Positions 44,604 to 52,733 of a stretch of DNA of 64,000 nt are shown in pieces. The notes under the pieces were generated by a model that had not been told where the DNA came from, did not search any database, and saw only the letters and a program-made list of their open reading frames with translations. A program made the translations under genes and the position numbers. Each line of letters starts with the position of its first letter. The first letter of the stretch is position 1. Source of the DNA: Streptomyces coacervatus (GTDB lineage Bacteria; Actinomycetota; Actinomycetes; Streptomycetales; Streptomycetaceae); assembly GCF_029223485.1 (NCBI RefSeq), contig NZ_JARHTP010000002.1, positions 744,001 through 808,000 of the forward strand, read 5' to 3'.

Positions 44604-46118
44604 ATGACGAGCCTCGACGGCATACCCGCCCCTTCGCCGGACGAACTCGGCACACCTGCGCTGACGCTCGCCCGGGTGCGATTGGGTGCGGGCGGGCCGC
44701 TGGGCAGCGTGCACATCGCCGATGGCAAGGTCGGCGCCGTCGCGAGGGAGGCGGACGACCACCCGGGCCCGGTGCTCGACATGGACGGGCGGACCGTACT
44801 GCCGGGCCTGTGGGACGCCCATGTGCATGCCGCACAGTGGGCCGGCAACCGTCACCGGGTGGATCTCTCCGGCCTGCACTCCGCGCGGGAGGTCGCCGAA
44901 GCCGTGCGACTGCACTCGGCCGGCCGGTCCGGGAGCGAGGTGCTGATGGGGCAGGGCTTCCGGGACGGATTGTGGCCGGACGTGCCCCACAAGGCGTTGC
45001 TCGACGCGGTGTGCCCGGACCGGCCGGTCGCGTTGATCAGCGCCGATCTGCATACCGCGTGGCTGAACTCGGCCTGTCTGGCGTCGGTCGGCCGGGGTGA
45101 TCACCCGACGGGCCTGCTGCGCGAGCACGAGTGCTTCGAGGCGATGCAGGCGCTGCCCGAGGTGTCTGCCGAGGTCCTCGACCAGTGGGTGGCGGATGCC
45201 TGCCGGGATGCGGCCGCGCGGGGCGTGACGGGCGTCATCGACTTCCACTTCTCCGACAACCTCGCCGACTGGAGCCGACGGGCGGCGAGTTCGCCGCTCG
45301 CCGTGCGGGTACAGGCGGCCATCTATCCCCGGCACCTGGACGCAGCAGTCGAGCGCGGGCTCAGAACGGGTGACGTACTGCCCGGCACCGGGGGCCTGGT
45401 CCAGGTCGGCCCGCTCAAACTGTTCACGGACGGCTCCCTCAACACGCGCACCGCGCTGTGCTGCGACCCCTACCCCGGGCTCGAAGGCACACAGGAGGCG
45501 TACGGCATCGAGGAGACACCGTACGAGGAGCTGGTGCGCCTGATGCGGCATGCCGTCGGTCATGGCGTCCTGCCCGCCGTGCACGCGATCGGTGACCGGG
45601 CCAACACCCTCGCGCTCGACGCGTTCGCGGCCGTCGGCTGCCCGGGGCGCATCGAGCACGCCCAGCTACTGACGGCCGCCGATGTGCCGCGGTTCGCGGA
45701 GCTGGGCGTCACCGCGGGGGTGCAGCCCGCGCATGCCACCGACGACCGTGATGTCGCGGACCGGCACTGGGCCGGGCGCACCGGGCGCGCCTTCGCCTAT
45801 GCCGACCTGCTGGCGTCCGGCGCCCGGCTGGAGTTCGGCTCCGACGCCCCCGTCTCACCGCTCGACCCATGGCTGGGCATCGCGGCGGCCGTGCACCGGA
45901 CGGACGACGGGCGGCCCGCCTGGCATCCGGAGCAGCGGGTCCCGGTGGCGGTGGCACTCGCCGCGTCGGCGCAGGGACGTACGCGGCTCCGGGTGGGTGA
46001 CGCGGCCGATCTGGTGGTCGTCGACGTGGATCCGCTGGAGGCGGACGCGCGCACGCTGCGGGAGATGCCGGTGCACGCCACCATGCTGGGCGGGCGCTGG
46101 ACGTACGGCCCCCGCTGA
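44604..46118 (+). CDS. Amidohydrolase (YtcJ/DUF6282-like metal-dependent hydrolase)
   Basis: A 504-aa amidohydrolase-superfamily enzyme: GRTVLPGLWDAHVHAAQW (metal-binding HxH), LLMRHAVGHGVLPAVHAIGDRA-type region with HAIGDRANTLALDAF, GRIEHAQLLTAADV, and LEFGSDAPVSPLDPWLGIA with the catalytic Asp. The pattern resembles YtcJ-type amidohydrolases acting on N-substituted formamides or amides. Cytosolic. ATG 44604 follows GGAG by 5 nt; the frame opens at 44589 with a GTG alternative. No partner genes nearby reveal the substrate. Confidence 0.88.
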   Translation: MTSLDGIPAPSPDELGTPALTLARVRLGAGGPLGSVHIADGKVGAVAREADDHPGPVLDMDGRTVLPGLWDAHVHAAQWAGNRHRVDLSGLHSAREVAEAVRLHSAGRSGSEVLMGQGFRDGLWPDVPHKALLDAVCPDRPVALISADLHTAWLNSACLASVGRGDHPTGLLREHECFEAMQALPEVSAEVLDQWVADACRDAAARGVTGVIDFHFSDNLADWSRRAASSPLAVRVQAAIYPRHLDAAVERGLRTGDVLPGTGGLVQVGPLKLFTDGSLNTRTALCCDPYPGLEGTQEAYGIEETPYEELVRLMRHAVGHGVLPAVHAIGDRANTLALDAFAAVGCPGRIEHAQLLTAADVPRFAELGVTAGVQPAHATDDRDVADRHWAGRTGRAFAYADLLASGARLEFGSDAPVSPLDPWLGIAAAVHRTDDGRPAWHPEQRVPVAVALAASAQGRTRLRVGDAADLVVVDVDPLEADARTLREMPVHATMLGGRWTYGPR

Positions 46119-46233
46119 CGGCAGACGGGCCTCATCAGCAGACCCTCGAAGATAACCAGCCAGGAACCGCAACCTTTCAGCCATCCTGTATGTCTCATCA
46201 AATACCAGTACGAAACATGCTTCGGGGGACGTG

Positions 46234-46830
46234 ATGAGACGAAGCAGATCAACACGCAACAGAACCGCATGGGCAGCGCTCGTGCTCCTGGGCACCGCAA
46301 TGGGAGCGACCGCGATCCCGGCCGACGCCGCGCCGGCCACCACCGCCCAGACCGTCACCTGCCCCACCGGCTGGGGCAGCCTCGCCAAGACACGCGCAGC
46401 ATCCACGACGACGCCGGTGAGGAATGTCCGGACCGGCCGCCACACCTGCTACGACCGGATGGTCATCGACATCCCCGGCGCGGGCCGGAGCAGCCTCGGC
46501 TACTCCGTCAGGTACGTCAGCCACCTCTACCAGGACGGATCGGGTCGACTCATACCCGTCGGCGGCGGCGCCGTCCTGGAGGTACGGGTGCATGCGCCCA
46601 GCTATGACCCCAACACCGGGGCACTCACCTATCCCGCCCGGGCGGGCCGTCCGCTGCCGGGCGTCGACCTCACCGGGTACCGCTCCTTCAGGGACACCCG
46701 GTTCGGCGGCAGTTTCGAGGGCGACACCCAGCTCGGACTCGGCGTCCGGGCCCGGCTGCCGTTCCGCGTGCTGCGGCTGGACGGCCACGTGATCGTGGAC
46801 GTTGCCCACAGCTGGAACGGCACACCCTGA
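46234..46830 (+). CDS. Secreted AMIN-like domain protein
   Basis: A 198-aa secreted protein. A signal peptide (~1-33: RRSRSTRNRTAWAALVLLGTAMGATAIPADA) precedes a beta-rich AMIN-like domain (~45-195) with TTPVRNVRTGRHTCYDRMVID, AVLEVRVHAPSYDP, LTGYRSFRDTRFGGSFEGDT and LDGHVIVDVAHSW, the pattern of Streptomyces AMIN-domain proteins thought to bind cell wall. ATG 46234 follows GGGGGA (GTG 46231 is the alternative). A hydrolase remnant lies just downstream on the other strand. Confidence 0.8.
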   Translation: MRRSRSTRNRTAWAALVLLGTAMGATAIPADAAPATTAQTVTCPTGWGSLAKTRAASTTTPVRNVRTGRHTCYDRMVIDIPGAGRSSLGYSVRYVSHLYQDGSGRLIPVGGGAVLEVRVHAPSYDPNTGALTYPARAGRPLPGVDLTGYRSFRDTRFGGSFEGDTQLGLGVRARLPFRVLRLDGHVIVDVAHSWNGTP

Positions 46831-46863
46831 CGCGCATCGGACGTCGAGAGAGGAGGCCGGACA

Positions 46864-47065
46864 GGGAAGGGTGATGGAGTACGCCTTGATCGCGTCCGCC
46901 GGCCAGATGGCGGACGCGTCGAGGGAGCCGCCCAGGAAACAGTGAAGGTTGCCCAGTGGGGGCTCCGTGGTGGGCTGCCAGGTGCTCCCAGGCAGTGTCC
47001 ATGTTCCGGTAGCGGTTGAGGGCACCGATCAGGCCGGTCCGTTCGAACTCCCCGGCGTAGACGTG
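46864..47065 (-). pseudogene. Frameshifted remnant of an epoxide hydrolase-like alpha/beta hydrolase
   Basis: Two minus-strand frames give adjoining pieces of one protein: 47065-46937 reads HVYAGEFERTGLIGALNRYR then NMDTAWEHLAAHHGAP and QPSLF, and after a shift near 46937 another frame reads FLGGSLDASAIWPADAIKAY and SITLP. Joined, they match the C-terminal part of the Streptomyces epoxide hydrolase-like family (EFERTGxxGALNRYRN, GAPxxQPSLFIGG, LDAS, AIKAY). The N-terminal catalytic part and the last helix are missing. It is a decayed gene, not a functional CDS. Confidence 0.8.
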
Positions 47066-47072
47066 TTGGACG

Positions 47073-47350
47073 GCAAGCCCGGGCGCCGGGCCGCAAGCTC
47101 GCACGCCCCGTCCTGAGCGGGGGCGCGGGGCGGCGGGTCGGTGCGGGACGGCGGGCGCATTGCCGGGCCACGAGCCCGGGCGCCTCGGGCACCGGGTGCC
47201 TGGCCCCTGCCAGGCCGTGAGGCCAGGCATCTGACGACAAGCTCGCTGCCACGCGCCGAGGGCGGGCGCCGGGTGGCGGGCGCGTGCCGGACGGCGAGCC
47301 CGCGCGCCCCACAGCAAGCCGGCGCGCCCGACGACAGACCCGCGTCCCAG
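47073..47350. repeat. Degenerate GCAAGC-type repeat block
   Basis: Right after the hydrolase remnant, degenerate copies of GCRAGCYCGSGCGCC recur (starts near 47073, 47093, 47170, 47238, 47294, 47314, 47334), several in register 20 nt apart. Composition is extremely GC-rich and no frame gives a convincing protein. It ends just before the stop of the HtrA-like gene at 47387. It may have arisen by slippage or mark a past insertion. Confidence 0.5.
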
Positions 47351-47386
47351 CCGGCAGGCGTCCGGCCGGGGCGCGGAGGCCGTCGC

Positions 47387-48370
47387 TCAGTCGTCCGCGA
47401 CCAGCTCCACCGGTGTGGCGATGACGTCCACGAGGGCATCGCCGCGCAGGGCGGTCAGGGCGAGGGGCCGGCCTATGGCGTCCTCGAGCATCAGGCGCTG
47501 CAGTGTCTGGGCGCTGGTCACCGGTTCGCCGTGGGCGGTGAGGAGCAGGTCGCCGTCCCGCAGACCGGCCCGGGCGGCGGGGGAAGCGGGTACGACCTCG
47601 ACGATCCGCAGACCGGTGGGCCGGCCGGTGCGGGCCCGCAGCGGTGGCGGCAGCGGAGCGGGGATGCCGGCGAGGCCGAGATAGGCGCGGCGGACTCTGC
47701 CCACGGAGAGCAGGGTCGCGATGATCTGCCGGCTGGTGCCGTTCACCGGGATGGCCAGGCCCAGGCCGACGTCGGCGATGGCGGTGTTGATGCCGACGAC
47801 GGCGCCGTCGGCCGTGGCGAGTGCCCCGCCCGAGCTGCCGGGGTGGAGGGTGGCGTCGGTCTGGACGACGTCGTCGATGACGCGGGTCGCCCGGCCCGCG
47901 CTCGCCGGCAGCGACCGGCCCAGCGCGCTGACCACTCCGGCGGTGACGCTGCCGGTCAGCCCGAGCGGGTTGCCGACCGCCACGACCAGCTGCCCCACCC
48001 GCAGTGCGTCGGCCTCGCCGAGCCTGGCCGGGGGCGGGGTCGGTCCGTCGGCGCGTACCACTGCGAGATCGGAGAGCGGGTCGGCTCCGATGACGTGGAA
48101 GGGGGTGGTCGTGCCGTCGGCGAAGGAGGCCGTACCGGCGTCGGAGCGCCCGACGACATGGGCGTTGGTGAGCAGGAAGCCGTCGTCGGTGAAGACCACC
48201 GCGGAGCCGGTCCCCATGACGAATCGGCCTCTGGGGCGGCGGTGCGCGACGTTCAGTGCCGCCACCTTCGGTGTGAGTTCGGCGGCGACGGAGGTGATGA
48301 TCTGCGAGTAGGAGTCGAGCGCGGCCTGCTCCTCACGGGAGCGGTCGGGCTCGGAAAGTGTCTCGGCCAC
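47387..48370 (-). CDS. S1C trypsin-like serine protease with PDZ domain (HtrA-like)
   Basis: A 327-aa protein. The protease domain (~45-220) shows the triad in LLTNAHVVG (His), DPLSDLAVV (Asp) and LHPGSSGGAL (Ser; usual GNSGGA is here GSSGGA), followed by a PDZ domain (~230-325, GLRIVEVVPASPAARAGLRDGDLLLT). No signal peptide or TM helix is visible at the N-terminus (AETLSEPDRSREEQAALDSY), so unlike classical DegP/HtrA it may be cytosolic or secreted by another route. GTG 48370 follows GGAAAGG. Downstream lies the repeat block. Confidence 0.85.
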   Translation of the reverse strand: MAETLSEPDRSREEQAALDSYSQIITSVAAELTPKVAALNVAHRRPRGRFVMGTGSAVVFTDDGFLLTNAHVVGRSDAGTASFADGTTTPFHVIGADPLSDLAVVRADGPTPPPARLGEADALRVGQLVVAVGNPLGLTGSVTAGVVSALGRSLPASAGRATRVIDDVVQTDATLHPGSSGGALATADGAVVGINTAIADVGLGLAIPVNGTSRQIIATLLSVGRVRRAYLGLAGIPAPLPPPLRARTGRPTGLRIVEVVPASPAARAGLRDGDLLLTAHGEPVTSAQTLQRLMLEDAIGRPLALTALRGDALVDVIATPVELVADD

Positions 48371-48505
48371 GAGTCGACCTTTCCGCTGGCCCAAGGGCGT
48401 GCATTACATGCTTACACCCTTGCTTCGGCAGGCGGACCGGACTTCGCTGCGGGCTGACGCCAGGGCTGACCGGCCCGGCGCCGGAAGGTCCCCGCCGCGG
48501 TCTGT

Positions 48506-49621
48506 TCAGCGGGTGCGGGGCCTCGCGGTGCCGGAGTCCATCCGTCTGGATGTGCGCAGGGTGCCGACCGTCTTCAGCAGACGGTCGGCAGGTGCGCGCA
48601 GCTCGGGATGGGCGTTGACCGTGTTCCGCAGGCCCCGCACGGGTCTGCGCCACAGCCGGTGGGCCGCCGCGACCGGGTGGGGGCGGCTGGCGAACCCTTC
48701 CGCCACGCGCAGCTCGCGGGTCTTGAGCCAGTCCTTGTACTCCTTGTCGCCGCGCCCCAGGTCCATGAGCGTCACCCCGTGCCGGGCGGCCGCCTCGGCG
48801 GTGCGCAGATGCATCATCAGCCCGGGCGAGTAGTAGTGCAGGTCGGGGTCGTACGCGGTGAACCAGGCGGCCAGCACGGTGCGCGACCTGGGTCCGAAGT
48901 GCGCCGCCACCGGCCGGTCGCCGGCGTACAGCACGGACAGCACACCGGTGAAGTGCTCCTCGCGGACCTGGAAGAGATGGTCCACCAGGTCCACTATCCA
49001 CGGCCGCGCGAAGCGGTCCATCCGTCCGGTCCTGCGGTACTGGGCGGACTTCCACTGCATGAGCCGGCGCAGCATCTGCGGATCGCGCTCGTCGAACTCG
49101 AACCGCACCTCGCCCGCGTCGCGCCCGAGACGGCGTTCCTTCTTCAGCGTCGTCTTGGCCAGCCCGGGGTACGCGCCGCGCAGCCACGGCGCATAGCCGC
49201 TCTCGTCGGGTTTCAGATCGACGACCGGGGAGGCGAACATCCCCGTGACGTGCCGACCGAACGGCTTCTGTTCCGCCACGAGATGGTCGAACTCGAAGAT
49301 GGACAGCCCGCAGGCCTTCAGCAGGTCCTGGGCGTCCCAGGTGACTCCGGGGCGGTGCACCAGCGCCTGGCAGTCGGAGAGGCCCAGACCGATGGCCCGA
49401 CCCACGCCGAAGGCGTTGCGCTCGTAGGGGAAGAAGCCGACCGGTGCCCCGCCCTCACGCAGGACGGCGACTCTTGTGCCGGTGCGGTATCTGCCGATGC
49501 CGAGCGCGAACTCCGGGGCCAGGAAGGGGTTGGCGTATTCGGGGGACTCGTCCATCGCCCCGTGCCACGCCGCACGCAGCGGGGCGCTCAGTTCGTCGAC
49601 TCTGTGGATCGTGACGTCCAC
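48506..49621 (-). CDS. GNAT/FemAB-like acyltransferase (BioF2-like domain)
   Basis: A 371-aa protein with the PF13480-type acetyltransferase (BioF2-like) pattern in the second half: HFTGVLSVLYAGDRPVAAHFG, LAAWFTAYDPDLHYYSPGLMMH, MDLGRGDKEYKDWLKTREL. The first half (NPFLAPEFALGIGRYR, GFFPYERNAFGVGRAIG) forms the other GNAT-like lobe. Such proteins transfer acyl or aminoacyl groups to polysaccharide or peptidoglycan precursors; substrate unknown. GTG 49621 is the start, but no strong ribosome site is visible, so it is moderately sure. Confidence 0.82.
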   Translation of the reverse strand: MDVTIHRVDELSAPLRAAWHGAMDESPEYANPFLAPEFALGIGRYRTGTRVAVLREGGAPVGFFPYERNAFGVGRAIGLGLSDCQALVHRPGVTWDAQDLLKACGLSIFEFDHLVAEQKPFGRHVTGMFASPVVDLKPDESGYAPWLRGAYPGLAKTTLKKERRLGRDAGEVRFEFDERDPQMLRRLMQWKSAQYRRTGRMDRFARPWIVDLVDHLFQVREEHFTGVLSVLYAGDRPVAAHFGPRSRTVLAAWFTAYDPDLHYYSPGLMMHLRTAEAAARHGVTLMDLGRGDKEYKDWLKTRELRVAEGFASRPHPVAAAHRLWRRPVRGLRNTVNAHPELRAPADRLLKTVGTLRTSRRMDSGTARPRTR

Positions 49622-50076
49622 GTCAGATCAACCGCCCTTCAACGGGCTCCGCGAGGGACGACCCGACCGCGGCACAGGCCGGTAGAGCGTGTGGACCCCA
49701 GTTCATTGATCGCATCGGCGACCGCTCCCCCCGTGACGTCCCCCCGCGGCGCACTGTCCGCGTCCTACCACTTCTTTGAGTATCAGCCGATTCCACGCCG
49801 TGTACACGGTCGTTCCGCGGTTGATCCTCAGGTTCCGAAGTGTCCGCCGAGGATCAAACGTCGCGAAACAGTACGCATGTTGTCAAGAGTGCCAGCCGCA
49901 ACAAAAGACCGCGAGATGCCGGACCCGGACTCCAGGCCGCCGGCCGCCCGCCGAACCGCCAGTCATGGCCGCGGCCGCACGCACATTTCACGCCGTCCTC
50001 ATGTGCGGGCCGTTGAGCCGGGCCGGGGTCCGACTAGCGTCTTTCCGTGGCCCGAACCGACCCGAGTGAGGTTTCG
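49622..50076. other. 455-nt intergenic region with palindromes, upstream of glpQ
   Basis: No gene is supported here. Within it are a perfect 12-bp palindrome CCGTGTACACGG (49798-49809) and an exact inverted repeat TTGATCCTC (49821-49829) / GAGGATCAA (49849-49857) with a 19-nt spacer, 11 bp apart from each other. TAGCGT at 50035-50040 is a plausible -10 for glpQ. The rest is ordinary GC-rich DNA. Confidence 0.6.
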
Positions 50077-51144
50077 ATGTCCGCAAGACACACCCTCGCC
50101 GCTCTGGCGCTGGCTCCGGTGCTCGCCTTCCCGGCAGCGGCCCATGCGACGGCGTACGACGGCTCCCGCGTGCCGCCCCAAAAGACGCACTTCGACCTGC
50201 AGGCCCACCGCGGCGGCATCGGCATGACGACCGAGGAGTCCCTCGAAGGATTCGGCAAGGCAATGCGCCTCGGTGTGTCCACCCTGGAACTGGACACCCA
50301 GATCACCAAGGACGAGAAGGTGGTCGTCAACCACGACCGGCAGATCAGCTCGGTGAAGTGCCGCGACACGGCGCCCGTCACGCCGGGCGACCCGATGTAC
50401 CCGTACGTCGGGAAGTACATCAAGGACCTGACGCTGGCCCAGATCAAGACCATGGACTGCGGTTACCAGCAGCTGCCCGGATTCCCCGAGCAGGAGGTGG
50501 TCAAGGGTTTCCGGATGGCCGAGCTGAAGGATGTCCTGAACCTGGTCAAGAGCTACCACGCCAGGCAGCTCAAGCTGAACATCGAGACCAAGGTCGAGGC
50601 GGGCGCCCCCGAACAGACGGCGCCGCGCGCGCTGTTCGTGCGCCGGGTCTACGAGGAGATCCACCGCTCGGGCATCGAGCGCCAGGTCACCATCGAGTCC
50701 TTCGACTGGGGCGCGCTGAAGGCGATGCACGAACTGGCCCCGAAGTGGCCCCTCGTCGCGCTCACGAACTACGACTTCCTCCAGGTCGGCCAACCCGGCG
50801 CCTCGCCGTGGCTCGGCGGGATCGACGCCGACGACTACGGCGGCGACTTCGTGAAGGCGGCCGCCACCATCCCCGGCGTCAGGGCCCTGTCCCCCAACTA
50901 CGGCTTCCCGCAGAGCGGCAAGGTCGGCGACCCGGACTTCCGCTTCTACTCCGACCGGACGATGGTCGAGGAGGCACACGCCAGGGGCCTGAAGGTCATC
51001 CCGTGGACCTGCGACGATCCGGCGACGGTGGAGGCGCTGATGGACATGGGCGTCGACGGCATCATCACCAACTACCCCAACCACGTGCGGCAGATCATGG
51101 CCGACCGGGGCATGCCCCTGCCCAAGCCGTACGAGCCCCGCTGA
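50077..51144 (+). CDS. glpQ: Secreted glycerophosphodiester phosphodiesterase
   Basis: A 355-aa secreted enzyme. Signal peptide residues ~1-24 (SARHTLAALALAPVLAFPAAAHA) are followed by a GDPD TIM barrel: FDLQAHRGGIGMTTEESL (catalytic His-Arg), LGVSTLELDTQITKD (metal-binding Glu-x-Asp), NHDRQISSV (His), and HARGLKVIPWTCDD with VDGIITNYPN near the end. It cleaves glycerophosphodiesters to glycerol 3-phosphate, often for phosphate scavenging. A leaderless GTG at 50047 (TAGCGT 6 nt before) is possible, but ATG 50077 with GTGAGG upstream gives a cleaner signal peptide. Confidence 0.92.
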   Translation: MSARHTLAALALAPVLAFPAAAHATAYDGSRVPPQKTHFDLQAHRGGIGMTTEESLEGFGKAMRLGVSTLELDTQITKDEKVVVNHDRQISSVKCRDTAPVTPGDPMYPYVGKYIKDLTLAQIKTMDCGYQQLPGFPEQEVVKGFRMAELKDVLNLVKSYHARQLKLNIETKVEAGAPEQTAPRALFVRRVYEEIHRSGIERQVTIESFDWGALKAMHELAPKWPLVALTNYDFLQVGQPGASPWLGGIDADDYGGDFVKAAATIPGVRALSPNYGFPQSGKVGDPDFRFYSDRTMVEEAHARGLKVIPWTCDDPATVEALMDMGVDGIITNYPNHVRQIMADRGMPLPKPYEPR

Positions 51145-51695
51145 CGATCGGGGCACCACCGCGAATCCCTTCGCGGACCTGGCGGAGGCGGCGGAGGTCC
51201 CGGGCCGCCGAGCGGGGTCTGCGGATGCCGATGCGGGCCTGATCGCGGGGCGGGGCGCGCACGGGGACTTCGGACGGTCGTCCGCCGATCTCCTCGGCTG
51301 CGCCCCGGTGCGGGCCGACGGCCGGGTTGCCGTCGGCACCGCCGTGCTCGTCCTCGGCCTGGTCATGGCCGCGGTCGCCGCCGTGGGCGGACGGAGTCGG
51401 CCACCGTTGATCGTTTACGGTTTCAGCGTGATCGTCCTCCCTCTCGGCCGTCCTCCGCTGTGCCTGTCTCTTCGGCTCCTGGTACGGTGCCCGCACGCTC
51501 ACGGCCTGGCGCTGTGCGATCCGAGCCGCGCCGACTGGTGATCGCCGTGCTTCTGCCGTCACCTGCGCTTCCCGGGCCGTGCCGCGACTCCTGGGCCGTA
51601 TCGCGTGATGCGGAAAAAAATTCCGGTGCGCTGTCAACCGGGTCCCCGCCCCCAGGCGTACAGACCGTGCAAGGTGATCACCATCGGGGAGCCCC
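51145..51695. other. 551-nt stretch with no supported gene
   Basis: No reading frame shows recognised motifs. A plus frame (~51240-51541) has a short hydrophobic run (VGTAVLVLGLVMAAVAAV) but no ribosome site, so I do not call it. The 3' end holds TGTCAACC at 51632 and CGTA at 51657, a candidate ECF promoter for the sigma gene at 51696. Confidence 0.5.
51632..51660 (+). promoter_or_regulatory. Candidate ECF-type promoter for the sigma factor gene
   Basis: TGTCAACC (51632-51639) and CGTA (51657-51660) are separated by 17 nt, resembling the -35/-10 layout recognised by SigE-family ECF sigma factors. It would place the transcript start near 51670, giving a ~26-nt leader with GGGGAG before the ATG. 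Autoregulation by this sigma factor is a reasonable inference, not proven. Confidence 0.45.
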
Positions 51696-52199
51696 ATGAC
51701 CGTCGAGGAGTTCGAGGAGTTCTACGCGCACTCCCGGCAGTCCCTGGTCGGTCAGCTCTACCTGATGACCGGTGACCTCCATGAGGCGCAGGACGTGGTG
51801 CAGGAGGCGTTCGTGCGGGCCTGGACCAGGCGGGGGCGGCTCGAGCGGGACGCCGGGCCCGAGGCGTGGATCCGGACCGTCGCCTGGCGGCTCGCCGTGA
51901 GCAGGTGGCGCAGGCGGGGCCGCTCCCTGGAGGCCTGGCGGCGCCATGCGGGCGGTGGGACGGGCACTGCCGCGGGCCCCGATCCCGGCACGGTCGCCCT
52001 GGTGGCGGCGCTGCGGCAGCTGTCCGAACGACAGCGCCGTATCGCCGTCCTGCACTACGTCTGCGACCTCACCGTCGAGCAGGTCGCCGCCGAGACGGGC
52101 ATCGCCACCGGCACGGTCAAGACCCATCTCTCCCGGGCCCGTGCCGCGCTCGCCCCCCAGCTGTCCGATGCCGCGTTCAAGGAGGACCACGGTGTCTGA
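51696..52199 (+). CDS. SigE-family ECF sigma factor
   Basis: A 167-aa ECF sigma factor of the SigE family common in Streptomyces. Region sigma2 (~1-75: FEEFYAHSRQSLVGQLYLMTGD, EAQDVVQEAFVRAW) and sigma4 (~105-160: LRQLSERQRRIAVLHYVCDL, EQVAAETGIATGTVKTHLSRARA) are both complete. GGGGAG precedes ATG 51696. The next gene starts inside its 3' end (8-nt overlap) and encodes a membrane protein that may be its anti-sigma factor, a typical arrangement. Regulon unknown. Confidence 0.93.
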   Translation: MTVEEFEEFYAHSRQSLVGQLYLMTGDLHEAQDVVQEAFVRAWTRRGRLERDAGPEAWIRTVAWRLAVSRWRRRGRSLEAWRRHAGGGTGTAAGPDPGTVALVAALRQLSERQRRIAVLHYVCDLTVEQVAAETGIATGTVKTHLSRARAALAPQLSDAAFKEDHGV

Positions 52200-52719
52200 G
52201 CCCACCGAGCCCCGCGAACGGGGACAGGACGTCGCGCTGGCCTCCGCCCTCAAGCGGGCCGCCGATGTGCACGGCCGGCTGGTGCCCGTGCCGGTGGCCC
52301 GTATCGAGGCCCTGGGCAGCCGTCGCAGGCGCCGGGTCCTGGCCACCGCCGCCGCGTGCGCGGTGTGCGTGCTGGGCGGGGCCGGCGCCCTGGCCGCCGT
52401 GCACCTCAGGCCGGATCCGCGGCCCGCCGCGCCGGTGGTCCCGCCCACGCCGACGCCCAGCCTGACGTCCTCGCCGTCCGTTCCCGCCTCGGCCTCCTCC
52501 GCGGTGCAGTCGCCCGCCGCCTCCGCTCCCACGATCAGCTCGACCCCCACGCGCCCGGCAGCGAGCAGCACCTCGGCCACCGCGACACGGCCCTCGGGGC
52601 GGGCGACGGGCACGCCGTCCGCACACGGCAGCGACAGCTCCGCCCCCGACGTCACCACCACCCCCACCGGCTCCGCGGACCAGTCCGCCGCCGTGGTCGT
52701 ACCGAATCCCGGCTCCTAA
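52192..52719 (+). CDS. Putative anti-sigma/membrane protein with Ser/Thr/Pro-rich tail
   Basis: A 175-aa protein: a cytoplasmic N-terminus (~1-48: RGQDVALASALKRAADVHG), one TM helix (~52-73, VLATAAACAVCVLGGAGALAAV), then an extracytoplasmic Ser/Thr/Pro/Ala-rich tail without fold. No classic zinc motif (HxxxCxxC) of ZAS anti-sigmas is visible. Because its GTG start lies within the sigma factor's 3' end with AAGGAGG upstream, translational coupling and an anti-sigma role are likely, but unproven. It precedes the DUF2079 gene by 14 nt. Confidence 0.7.
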   Translation: MSEPTEPRERGQDVALASALKRAADVHGRLVPVPVARIEALGSRRRRRVLATAAACAVCVLGGAGALAAVHLRPDPRPAAPVVPPTPTPSLTSSPSVPASASSAVQSPAASAPTISSTPTRPAASSTSATATRPSGRATGTPSAHGSDSSAPDVTTTPTGSADQSAAVVVPNPGS

Positions 52720-52733
52720 GGACACCCCCCACT

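Noticed and set aside
49811..49836. Possible PhoP (PHO box) repeats upstream of glpQ
   Set aside because: Two GTTCCG elements and one GTTGAT occur, but spacing is 8 and 12 nt, not the 11-nt direct repeat of PhoP boxes.
51240..51541. Plus-strand frame with a hydrophobic segment upstream of the sigma factor gene
   Set aside because: It has no ribosome site, no recognised motif and an unnatural C-terminus; probably chance open frame in GC-rich DNA.
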